A stretch of 64,000 nt of DNA, from positions 124,001 to 188,000 of the forward strand of contig JASANG010001414.1 in assembly GCA_030248215.1 (NCBI GenBank), given 5' to 3'. Source of the stretch: Enoplolaimus lenunculus (lineage: Eukaryota; Nematoda; Enoplea; Enoplida; Thoracostomopsidae). The notes beneath the pieces are model-generated. The model did no database searches, was not told the origin of the DNA, and was given only the letters and a program-made list of their open reading frames with translations. Position 1 is the first letter of the stretch; every line of letters starts with the position of its first letter. Positions 45,407 to 64,000 of the stretch are shown here, in pieces. The position numbers and the translations under genes were made by a program.

Positions 45407-45589
45407 TTACGGGCAAAATTTCGAACTCAATCTTTTCAAGCTCAACTCGGAATCTCCAAATTTAATACATAGCATAGGGTAAAACATAATTGAACACAAT
45501 AGCATGATCGATCTTTTTACTTTTCCAAGAAATACTCCAACGACACTTATTTCACTACTACCACTTATCGCTTGCAGTAGTGGTGACAT
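45407..45589 (-). pseudogene. possible LINE ORF2 C-terminal fragment
   Basis: The 60-codon frame begins MSPLLQAISGSSEIS and has FLGK further on. It lines up with MSPLLKTIAKINHIS and ILGK at the ORF2 C-terminus of the LINE at 39809-40051 (about ten identities in the first 23 positions). This would be a second, severely truncated LINE copy. The similarity fades after residue 25, so the call is tentative. Confidence 0.35.
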
Positions 45590-46138
45590 TTACTATCTTT
45601 TGCTCCGGGGCAGTAAATAATTAGACGCGCGTTTTTTCAATGGCTGTTTTCCCTTGAACTTACAGTATGTGCAGTGAGCATGTTTGTGTGAAAAGACTTA
45701 GCCGGTGATTCGCAAAACATGCTCTGTTTTACCAGAAAAACCGCGTTTTGCACGTCCCTTTCAACAAAAAATTTCGCTTTTGACCATTCCATAGATAATA
45801 ATCATGAAACGTTCACTAATTAGAAGTTTTTCCGATCAAAAGTAATTTTTTGGTTGCATGGATTGTATGAATTTTTCTTTCATCGATAATTTACACAACA
45901 TTGGCCCAAGTTTTCGAAGAATGGTAAATGAATATTATCTGGCCACTATTGTGGCTAACAATTTAGAATTAAAATAACCACTAAAACCACTCAAATGCGA
46001 TTTATTTATTCTAAGACTGTTACATATTTGTACTACAAACTGAATAAAGTGTTCTATAACAGTATGATGAACGTCACTGGATTCATTGAAAAGTGTTATC
46101 CCTTTTCGCTAAATCAAGGTTTCAAATTTTACTTCCAA

Positions 46139-46432
46139 GTACTGTAGTGAAGCGAATGGGGGAACTCATATTTATTTTGCCTCTCCAGAAAATACCCCGC
46201 GGTTATTCTGTTACGCACTGTTATATATTTTTAATTCAACCCGTTTCCTGATTGAATAGTCGGTTACATATTTGAACAGCCTAGTCCATTCTTCTGCTCA
46301 GGGGTTTTTTTACACTCTAATCAGAACTTACGCTACGCACTAATTACGGATACAAATTTTTACTGATTGCGACTGAAAATGAACACCTTTCTTATATTAC
46401 CTCCCATCTCTTATTCGAATTACTATAGTACA
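46139..46432 (+). mobile_element. diverged family C element
   Basis: The left tip is CTGTAGTGAAGCGAATGG and the right end CATCTCTTATTCGAATTACTA. The interior keeps GCCTCTCCAGA and GGTTATTCTGTTACGCACTG with many changes, so it is the oldest-looking copy here. Confidence 0.6.
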
Positions 46433-46694
46433 TTCTACCCCAAAGACTACTTTTTGAAAACAATAATGACGTGCAAAGTAAATTGTCACTAAATGCAGAC
46501 TTAGGTACTATGATCTTCCTTTTGAAGCTTTAGCCAAATTATAAATATCCGCAATTTGAAGCGGAAAGCAAGAGCTGTACAACATACTACATCCAATACA
46601 TGTGGAAGAAGCACGCTATGATACTTCAGCTAGAGATCAAGCACAACAAAAATTATATTAGCGAATATTCTGCGAGTTTACCACTTCAATATAA

Positions 46695-55866
<9,172 letters not shown>

Positions 55867-55945
55867 TATGCACGTTACATCAACCTTGCACTAAAACAAT
55901 ACGTATTGGTGCTACTGCTGATCAATACATAGCTTGCGACTGAAA

Positions 55946-56329
55946 TCAATCTTGTACATGTTTTGTCAGACATTGGTTAGCCAAAATTGTATTTAAACCG
56001 GCTAAAATATGTGATTTTAAATTTTTGAAGTGAGGCTTTTGAAATCCGAGTAATAGCTTTAAAAACATTTCATGATTTGTATTATCTAGCAGCTTAGATA
56101 GGAAGGAAGCCAATAGGAATGAAGCCACGGGCATAGTAAAAACGCAGCAAAAAGTCTCTTCCAAGCGATGTTGTAAACACCCCGTCATTTTTAATTCCAA
56201 CAAGTTTTTGGGTGAACATGATGGTGCTTTTAATGGTTTTTGAAAAAGTGGGCTGGCGGAAGCTCGCAGGGGCTTCAACGTGCCCATTAGATAAGCACTA
56301 CATACGTTTCGAAAAATCAATTGATACAT
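55946..56329 (-). CDS. 127-residue ORF upstream of alanine aminotransferase, unknown
   Basis: An intact single frame from ATG 56329 to TGA, on the same strand as the aminotransferase and ending 79 bases before its ATG. That spacing would fit two genes of a nematode operon. The N-terminus (MYQLIFRNVCSAYLMGTLKP) is basic and lacks acids for about 40 residues, as in mitochondrial presequences. The middle has one good hydrophobic segment (VFTMPVASFLLASFL) and the C-terminal part has SHILAGLNTIL. There is a faint resemblance to the small cytochrome b subunit of succinate dehydrogenase (a His and Glu before a hydrophobic segment with Pro; His and Gly-Leu in the last helix), but key residues do not line up well. 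I give no function. Confidence 0.35.
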   Translation of the reverse strand: MYQLIFRNVCSAYLMGTLKPLRASASPLFQKPLKAPSCSPKNLLELKMTGCLQHRLEETFCCVFTMPVASFLLASFLSKLLDNTNHEMFLKLLLGFQKPHFKNLKSHILAGLNTILANQCLTKHVQD

Positions 56330-56424
56330 TTATCACTGGAACAAAAGGCTTTTAACACTATCTATTTGGGCACAGCTGTCAGTCTAGGTAGGAACCCGTA
56401 CTTCAGATTTTTCACCTAAGCAAC

Positions 56425-56515
56425 TGAAATAGCGGGCCTCCAGAGCGGGGATCGAACTCTCAGCCTACGGATCTTTAACCGAGCACTCTACCGCTCCGCC
56501 ACGCAGCCAGCCTAT
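56425..56515 (-). mobile_element. tRNA-derived SINE head (family 2 relative)
   Basis: On the minus strand the head GGCTGCGTGGCGGAGCGGTA has A-box features, and GAGTTCGATCCCCGCTCTGG is the B box. The anticodon stem does not close properly and the acceptor is not paired, so it is not called as a tRNA gene. Confidence 0.5.
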
Positions 56516-56739
56516 CCAAATACCTTTGTCGACTATATGTGTCGACAGCATGCTGACGGCAAGCATACTATACAATGCGCATTGCATAGGATTGCATAGG
56601 ACTGCATATGCACCTGGACAAGCATGTTTCACACATGCCTCAATTTTCAACAATTTCGTCCCTTAACCGTCCACCCTATTTTCGACTGAATGCCGTGTTC
56701 ATAGCGCGGTAGTCTACCATTGCACTCCCGGCGTAGCCC

Positions 56740-57190
56740 CAATGTCAGTCTAGGTAGGAACCGGGACATCAGACCTTTATACAAAGCAGCTAGAAAAGCA
56801 AGCCTCCAGAGTGGGGATCGAACTTGTGATAAGTTGGGCAGGCTAGGGTACGACGGTTTTCGTTCTGAGTGCTCAGCAGCTGAAATAAGTTACGTTCCCA
56901 GGATCTTTCGAACTTGGTCGACTGATTGTCAGTCCAGCGTGCTAGCCACTGAGCCATGTGACATGTGGATGTATGGAGGCAAATAATAACCTCATGCTGA
57001 TGCTGTACATCGGTAAAAACACTGCTGCATATGTAGTGCCTTCATATGCAGCAGCAGTAAAACATGGAAGAACAAAGATACATGTGTATAATGTTGAGGT
57101 TCTTACAAGATTGTGAGGCGGCGTGGCTCAGTGGATAGCGCGCTGGACTGAAAAATCTGTCGACCGAGTTCGAAACCTATTGGGAGCGTC
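56740..57190. mobile_element. tRNA-derived SINE copies (family 2)
   Basis: A worn minus-strand copy (56745-56960; GTCCAGCGTGCTAGCCACTG is a reversed A box) is followed by a plus-strand copy. The latter has a body (CTCATGCTGATGCTGTACAT, CATGGAAGAACAAAG, GTGTATAATGTTGAGGTTCT) then a tRNA-like head at 57117 (GGCGGCGTGGCTCAGTGGAT, GAGTTCGAAACC). Confidence 0.55.
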
Positions 57191-57364
57191 CCTCATTTTC
57201 AGCTGCTGAGAACTAAAAACTGAAAAACTGTCGTACCCTAGCGTACCCAACTTATCACATGGCGACCACGATGGTACCACAATGGCAAACTGCCGCGGTA
57301 GAACCAAAAATATGTAAGTTGGCGGTCAAGGGTCGACCTTGTAGAAAAATCTGGGGATGTGACA

Positions 57365-57560
57365 ACATATACATGTATCTTGGTTCTTCCATGTTTTTAC
57401 TCCTTTTGCATATGAAGGCACTACATATGCATCAACGTTTTACCGATGTGCAGCATTTGCATAAGGTTAAGTTTTGCCTCCATACATACGCATGTCACAG
57501 AACTCTCGGCCTACAGGTGCTTAAGCGAACACTGTACCACTGCAACACGCAGACCGCATG
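57365..57560 (-). mobile_element. tRNA-derived SINE (family 2), inverted copy
   Basis: Reverse of the 56975-57115 body (TTCTTCCATGTTTTTACTCC, GATGTGCAGCATTTGCATAA). It forms a large inverted repeat with that copy. The 139-codon ORF at 57259-57678 is made of this repeat and is not a gene. Confidence 0.55.
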
Positions 57561-58720
57561 TCTAACTGCTTTTCTCGCTGCCGGCAAGCACACTATACAA
57601 TTACAATGTGCATTGCATATATTGCATATGCACCAAGACAAGCATGGCTCACATCTATGTTATATACATACTGAGTGAAAGACTAAACTCGGATTTGAAC
57701 TCACAAGTTGCTAACGATAATTATATATCTATGTTCAACAGTGTTTGCTGTCGAATATCTTTGTGCTCTTTTTTCGGCGTTTGTTTGTCTTTAAATTATT
57801 AGTAGCTAAATAATTACACTAATATCGTAGTCCAAAATGGTAAGTGTCAACCAGATGTTGACAGCTTAATTCCTTCGACTCCTTGTGTATGATACATTTA
57901 AGTGCTGTTTCTTATTTTTGTTATCGGTAAACGTTACAAGATTACTGCAGCATTTACTCTGTTTACAATTTGTGCAAAAATTTTAACAACATATTTTGAA
58001 AACAAAAACGTTGGATTGCAAATTAAGCTAAAACTAAATAATATGTTTATCGAAAATTGCCTGAAGCACAAGGTAATCTCTTATATCAGTTTGTGTATCA
58101 CAGTTTTAAAAGTAAATTTAAGCTATAGGTATTTACAATAACATTGATTACAGGCGATCACAGCAGATGCACCAAATTGCAATTGATCAGATCATCTCAC
58201 CGAAAAACTACTTCCATAAGGTTATTATTTTGCAACAACTATATGCCGATGAGAAATCCATAGTTGTCACAATTCTCAAATAATCCACATATCATTTTTT
58301 GAGAAACTTAACACTTCAATATTCTAATCAGATTTAGGATTATATAGCTAATTATATGCAAATGAGTAGGATTACTGTATGTATAGGTAAACATGTTTTA
58401 AGTAAGTTTGCCTGGTGTCGTAGAACATAATTTTGCACATGTTTTGTGGCAGCGCAGGCAGAACAGGTTCGAACAGTGCAAGTTCGACAATGGTATAAGG
58501 ACACTCATAAATTTGTTTATGGAATCAATACCTAACCTAAGGCTGTTTAACTCACCGTCACCAGATATATTTTATTATTTTGGGTTCTGGGAATAATGGC
58601 TCTAGCGGACGATGACAATTAAGTTAATTGTCCACACGTTTATTTTCTGTCGTGTTAAATTTGATAGATATCTTTGCCTTATTTGCATGCATTTAAATTA
58701 ACTCACAGAAGATTGGTAAA

Positions 58721-61700
58721 ATGTTATCAAAAAGTGGTCTAAGAACAGAACAGGTAAGTGAAGACGCACCTTTTTGAAATCATTGAGTGAAAGCGGATTC
58801 ATAGGCTTTGTTTGAAAGTTTGTCATAGAATCTGTACAACATATTACGTTTTGAAATTCAAAGGCGGAATTGCTAGCTACTAAATAATTATTGTTTTACG
58901 TATGCGGTGAGTCGGTACCGGCAAGCCTCGGGATTTGAGGGTCTTGGATGTGATCTCGATTTTTTGAGTCTTCTCGGTTTGAAACCGTAAGTAGAAGTGG
59001 AGTATTCAGCAAATGTATCCCTGTATTGTTGATATTGTTGACGTAAGTGATGCATGATGAATAAAATTGCACTGTGAATCTAAGCATTTTCAGTTAGGCA
59101 ATAATTATGAGCACATATTCTGAACAACCGCAACAAACTTTGAAAAACACAAAACACTACGAAAAGGATTAATACCGAGGCCACCGGCCATGATGGAGAC
59201 AAGTAAAAACGTCATGCTGATGCTGCACATCGGTAAAACGCTGATGCATATTTGGTACCGTAGAAGAACGAACACATGTGTATAGTGTTGAGGTTCTTAT
59301 AAGGCATAAGTACAAAAAACCGCAGCATGTGACTGTGAGGTGGCGTGGCTCATTAGTTGCGCGCCGGACTGAGAATCTGTCGGCCATGGGTCATGTAATC
59401 GAAATCTCGTAAAAACGCCCCTCATTTTCAACAATAAGAACTCAGATGCGGATGCATGGAGGCAAATAAAAACCTCATGCTGATGTTACAAATCGGTAAA
59501 ACGCTGGTGAATATGTAATGCCTTCATATACAGATGCATTTAAACATGGAAGAACCAGAATGTGTATAATGCTGAGGTTCGTATAAGGCATACAAACAGA
59601 AAAACTCAGCAGTTGATTGTGAGGCGGTTTCGCTCAGTTGTAGCGCGCTGGACTGAGAATCTGTCGACCGTCGGTCATGGGATCAAAACCTTGTAATACG
59701 GCTCTTACAGCTGCTAGAACTGAGGTAGCCTACTCAACTTGTTAGTATATATTCTTATGTATTTCCTATGCCAAGTATGGTAATTAGGGCTACTCAATAA
59801 TTAATAAGCACAGGTATGTGCGTATTTATTTGGTATTTGCTATGGCAGTTAGGACATTATCTCGTAATATCATTTGTTGACGAGCTTAATTTTTACAGGG
59901 CAAATGTGTACAGCAAAATCAAACTGGGTCACCGATGAGGCGTAGTTCACGCGTTTGCGCTCTTCGAGCTATTCAGAAATTAAAATCAAGCGGTGAAGTA
60001 AAACAGAAAACTTATTCTGAAATGGAAGGCGATAGCGAATTAGATCGCAGTGATTCATCAGTATGTTGTTTTTGATTATTTATAGTCAACTTGCCGCTAA
60101 AACAATTTCTGATGTTAAGGTGTAACATTTTTTAATTTGTACGATCGGTACCGAATTGTGCAGGAGATTATATATGGCCATCAGATTATTTCAGGGGGCG
60201 ACGCGATAACAAAAAATGTCGGAGCCGGATAATCTAATATGCATTCGTCCGCATCCGGCTAATTTATTCTTATCTATTACTAGATGGCATTCAAATATCA
60301 GAACGTAACCAACAATTCTTTTTTAAATGGCCTAAGGTATCCAAATTGTTTACGTTACAAAGCTTAACATCTCACGCCGATGCATTCGTAGCACTTTGAA
60401 ATGAGCCCATTCCATTACTCTATGTTTTTGTGGCGTTGCGTTCAGTTACAATATATATTTGTTTGGCCCAAGGCTATGATTAATTACACCTATTTTTATG
60501 CTGAAGTTTCAAAGTTTTTTACGTTGAAGTTTCAAAGTTTGGCTTTGTCTTAGGAATAGGAATATATTGGCTAAGATGTATGTACTGTTACGCCGCTAAG
60601 ATAACACTGGCCAACAGTGATGGGAGTCTCGGTATTTGACAGGTCTTGGTTATGGTTTTTTATGTCTCGGTAGTTTGGAACCGAGACCAGAAGCCGAGAA
60701 TATTAGAAATAGTTTATTTTGAAAATTTTGTTTTTACGGCGATGCCAAAAAATAACCGAGACTGAGACTTTTCATGCCGGTTTCGGTAGGCAGGTCTCGG
60801 TTTTTAACCGATTATTGCAGCTGTCTTTCAAGTTTCACGTGTTATGAGATAAAATAAATGATTTTTTCTTTGGACGGAGTGACCAATCCAAACTCAGCCT
60901 GTCCAAATTGAAATAAGATCACGGCTTTCTATCGATTATTTTTTCACTTCAGAAGCTCTAATTTCATCAAAATCCACGGCTTCATCTTCAATTTACTAGT
61001 TAAATAGCAACAATACGTAACAAAAACGAAACTGGTAAAAAAATTTGTTTTACCTTCCTTAAAAACAGTCAAAGACAATTTCTCCAGCTGATTGATGCAG
61101 TGTGATTCAAAGCGGCTTTTAATAGATGTTGCAAGCTTAAGAGTGCTAATCAGGTTACTCGGTTTATTTGTAAGCAACAAATATTCGGCAAGGTAGATGG
61201 TAAAATACCGGAGCCGCCGAATATCCGATTGTACCCGGCTTTTTATGTACAGTGTATTGGTGTATATTCCTAACTTTTAAGAAGAATCGACACAGCCTCT
61301 TGTATCGGAAGGTATATCGGTTAACTTCCTTAAAACAACTTTGGTGTCTTTTTTGATAGGGTCAAGATCCAGGAGCGGATGGAGTTGCCGACGCAAATAA
61401 ATTCAATCAAGATATTGCAAACGGTTCTCGGAAGCGGACGGATTTATCTAGAAAACGAAAATTGGCGACAGAAGTTGCTGACTTGGATCCATCTAATACA
61501 CATTTTATAATTCAGCAACTTGGTAAGATTTATTCTTTACGATTTTACCTGTAAAACCACAATTTTGTAAATTCGTATTTTATAATTCAGCAGCTTAGTA
61601 AAATTTACTGTTTTCGCGTTCGGCGATTTTTCAAAAAATTCATATTGCATATACAATATAACGACTAATAAAACGAATATTCATTTGTTTACTAGAATGA

Positions 61701-63675
61701 TATAATACTAAAAATTTACATTTCAGTATTCTTAACTAGATTTTATTGAGGGAATTCACATGAATAAAATACGTAAATGTTAGTTATTTTACTAATTTTC
61801 ATTTTCGCGTGATCTATACAAACTTATATAATTCAAACAAAGGGCGTTCACCTGTGGGTCACTGAGGGGTGCATCCCAGCAGGCAGCTCACAGAGACATT
61901 GAAACAAATCTGTCGTGTTTTGATTCCATTTTCATAATTTGTGCGAAACTGCATTTGTACATAACACATATGGTAAAGACTCAGCGGCTCCTTGGGTGCA
62001 ATCAAAACAGCCCTATTACACATCAGTTTGGTAAAGCCTATGTTAGTTGGCCCCTAAATCTGAAAGTTTGTCCCATGATTTAGAACAAAAATGGGTCCTG
62101 CTTCTCGCTCACTGCGCTATTAATGTCTTTTCAGCTGCTACTAAAAGCGGACTATGTTCATTTGAGTTTCTTAATTTCTGTATGATTAGTTTCGAAAAAT
62201 GATAATTGAGCGAAGCGAAACGGGAAGCGTTTTATGTTTTGCACTCTGGGCTGGGGTCGAAAGGTGGATGTCCGTCTGTCCGTCCGAAAAGAATCTCAGG
62301 AACGGCTGAACCGATTTTGACAAACTTTTTTGTTTGAAAGCCAATTATCCTGGGGTGTTAACCTCGCATTGGGATTTTTAAATTTTAAGTCGTTTAATAT
62401 CTACAGGCTAATTTGTATAATTTGTTAAGCCTAAATTAGGACTTTCTACATTATTTCACTAATCATTACTGTTACAAGCAATTTAATTTCAGGATTAAAG
62501 GGTTTTGGGTGCGAGGAATCTAAACAGACTGTTTAAAAACCTTCAAAACCGATAATTGAGTAGTTAGCTAATAGATAATTTGCATATTAGTATAGTGTAT
62601 AAACCCAAATTAGATGCTGATGCTGATTAATTGGCACATTTCTACCCACTACGACTGGTTATTTATGTGACTAGTATACGCCACCTATATTAGAAACGCG
62701 CACTGCGGAATCGCAACTACATTTGAATTGGAATCAGTGTTTCATTAACACTATGGATATTTTTATTATTTGTGCTTGCGTGACCATATTATTGTTATTT
62801 TGTTTAGATGATGGTGAAGTTATAGTATTGAGCGACGATTCAGATGTATCTACTTTGAAGGATGAAGAACTTGAATTCATTAGATCTAATTATGAAAAAG
62901 TAATTATAATTAATTTTTTACGTAGGTTTCTCGTAGAAAATGGTGCAGCCAAAACACCGATTCCGATTCGAATTCCGATCCAAAACAAATTGTGATTCCG
63001 ATTGCGATAAAAATTCTGTATTATTTATCTATTAATGCTTTCTATAATCAATAATCGATTGTACTTTACCGTAGGAAAACCAAAAAGCATCGCCAATTTG
63101 TTCATGCGACGTGTTCGACAATTATTCGCAGCCAACATACCATAAATTAATATTATATTTCAAGTTTAAAGATGTAATTTGGTTTGGGCAAAAAGTGTTC
63201 AATTGGCTTTAAGTTTCTTTTTATACTCTGATTTACCTGCATTCATCCATTACGCATTTGCTTATATAATTCAAACCAGTTATTTCGGTACATATGTTGC
63301 TGTAATAAATACTAGTCCGCCGGCTTTGCGCACTGCGCATAAGTGATCCATTGCACAATAATCTACATGCAAAGTATCCTTTTGCAGAACAATAGCGTTT
63401 TTGTTCAAAGAAAATATTGAAATATTGTAGAAAAGTAATGTTGGAAAGTACCCAAATTACGAATCATGTGGGGCATTCTAGCTTTAATAATGTACATTTT
63501 CTTCTGGCATTTAACCATTATTGTTAAGATGGTCTGCTCTGAATTGACTATGGAACAAGTACGAGAGCGTCGAAATATGATTCGGCGCTTACAAGCAGAA
63601 CTTCGTGTCGAAGAAGCAAAGCTGGTTTTGTTGAAAAAGATGAGAATCAGTCAACAGCAACATCTAAACAACAAG
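58721..63675 (+). CDS. GATAD2: GATAD2/p66-type NuRD subunit, 5' part (runs off the window)
   Basis: Five exons in phase: 58721-58753, 59899-60060, 61360-61522, 62808-62899 and 63529-63675, giving the first 199 residues. The last donor (GTTTGT, 63676) shows that the gene continues to the right. Exon 5 holds the p66 CR1 region: RERRNMIRRLQAELRVEEAK and LVLLKKMRISQ (about 162-192), the coiled-coil helix that pairs with MBD2/MBD3 and brings Mi-2 into NuRD. Exon 4 has EVIVLSDDSD, matching the family's VIVLSDN and fitting a SUMO-interaction motif. Exons 2-3 are basic with RKR/RKRK clusters, likely nuclear localisation signals. The GATA-type zinc finger expected further on is outside the window. Start: the first ATG after a splice acceptor (ACTCACAG, about 58708), so a leader exon or trans-spliced leader may precede it. 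Introns hold GTCTCGG and TTCCGA elements. Confidence 0.9.
59192..59420 (+). mobile_element. tRNA-derived SINE (family 2) in GATAD2 intron 1
   Basis: Body with CATGCTGATGCTGCACATCG, then GTGTTGAGGTTCTTATAAG, then a worn head GGTGGCGTGGCTCATTAGTT. Confidence 0.6.
59452..59720 (+). mobile_element. tRNA-derived SINE (family 2) in GATAD2 intron 1
   Basis: A second copy directly after the first: CATGCTGATGTTACAAATCG, AATGCTGAGGTTCGTATAAG, head GGCGGTTTCGCTCAGTTGTA and CTGGACTGAGAATCTGTCGA. Confidence 0.6.
60530..60614 (+). mobile_element. family B fragment
   Basis: Right half of family B: GTCTTAGGAATAGGAATATA then GTATGTACTGTTACGCCGCT and the tip AACACTGGCC. The hexamers are mostly lost. Confidence 0.5.
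60617..60815. mobile_element. GTCTCGG-arm inverted-repeat element in GATAD2 intron 2
   Basis: The left arm has GGGAGTCTCGGTATTTGAC and GTCTCGGTAGTTTGGAACC, and the right arm AACCGAGACTGAGAC and AGGTCTCGGTTTTTAACCG. A fragment of the same family is at 58915-58990. Non-coding. Confidence 0.55.
61860..62340. other. repeat-like stretch in GATAD2 intron 3
   Basis: Contains GGATGTCCGTCTGTCCGTCC and GGCTGAACCGATTTTGAC, wording common at ends of dispersed invertebrate repeats, plus GAGCGAAGCGAAACG and CTTCTCGCTCACTGCGC. The boundaries are unclear. Confidence 0.35.
62945..63060 (-). mobile_element. TTCCGA-arm fragment in GATAD2 intron 4
   Basis: ACCGATTCCGATTCGAATTC, then CAAATTGTGATTCCGATTGC and ATTATTTATCTATTAATGCT. 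It matches the TTCCGA block and following sequence at 1104-1285. Confidence 0.55.
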
Positions 63676-64000
63676 GTTTGTCGGTCGGCACATGACGATG
63701 TCTGAATTTTATCAATAACGGTGGCATAAACAAATTTTGAATTTTACTGCCGATAAATAAGACTTTTAATTCTGCAAGTTATTTGTTTAAAAATATTTAA
63801 TAAATTTGGAAAATGCGAAAATATATCTCAAGCCTCAGCCGTTATTTTAGAGCCGAATGCATTCAGGGCTGTCTAAAGTCAACCACAGGATACCAAATTT
63901 ACCGAGGCGCACAGTTTATTGTCCAAGGGGAGGGGATTGATCGTGATGAAAATTGATTGCTCACTTTCTTTGTTAACGAATTTTGAAGGTTTAATGAAAT

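Noticed and set aside
57117-57190. tRNA gene candidate
   Set aside because: The acceptor stem does not pair and the same head recurs with a shared body (SINE family 2).
57259-57678. 139-codon plus-strand ORF with many His and Cys
   Set aside because: Made of an inverted SINE copy and its flank; no family resemblance.
62723-62807. N-terminal hydrophobic extension in front of GATAD2 exon 4
   Set aside because: It is intron sequence read through before the TTTAG acceptor; the in-phase exon join gives the family sequence.

Overview
The window is nuclear DNA from an animal, most likely a nematode. Genes have short exons with GT-AG introns. The four recognisable host genes are animal families (Snail, bestrophin, alanine aminotransferase, GATAD2/p66). 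The hexamer TTAGGC, the nematode telomere unit, occurs in many short interstitial arrays. The clade is not fixed by the sequence; repeat load and intron size would fit an enoplean such as a mermithid, but that is a guess. Coding DNA is only a few percent of the window. The rest is a dense, nested set of small inverted-repeat elements, SINEs, tandem repeats and one broken LINE.

Layout. 1-12.4 kb: repeats plus one single-exon secreted cysteine-rich protein (4707-5582, +). 12.4-15.5 kb (-): a Snail-type five-zinc-finger repressor in three exons. 15.5-31.8 kb: no convincing gene; repeats, including a 1.1 kb 9-bp minisatellite at about 30.19-31.27 kb. 31.8-37.8 kb (+): a complete six-exon bestrophin chloride channel. 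39.6-44.2 kb (-): a Tx1/L1-like LINE whose first ORF carries a NADAR domain, inserted in an older inverted-repeat element. 46.7-55.9 kb (-): a complete thirteen-exon alanine aminotransferase with a likely mitochondrial presequence, and a 127-residue ORF just upstream on the same strand. 56.4-59.7 kb: a cluster of tRNA-derived SINEs. 58.7 kb to the right edge (+): the 5' half of a GATAD2/p66 gene (NuRD complex), running out of the window before its GATA finger.

The four host genes have unrelated jobs (mesoderm or neural transcription repression, Cl- conductance, amino-acid metabolism, chromatin repression), and nothing links them beyond position. The most unusual things are the NADAR-bearing LINE ORF1, and the hAT-like non-autonomous elements (8-bp target duplications verified at three copies) that carry arrays of the telomeric hexamer. 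A wider theme is that several independent inverted-repeat families have arms built from iterated short motifs (TTAGGC, TTCCGG, TTCGGA, AAACCC, GTTGTCGGG).

Exon boundaries were derived by hand from reading-frame continuity, splice consensus and family alignment from memory. Each multi-exon model closes in phase, but no transcript evidence was available.
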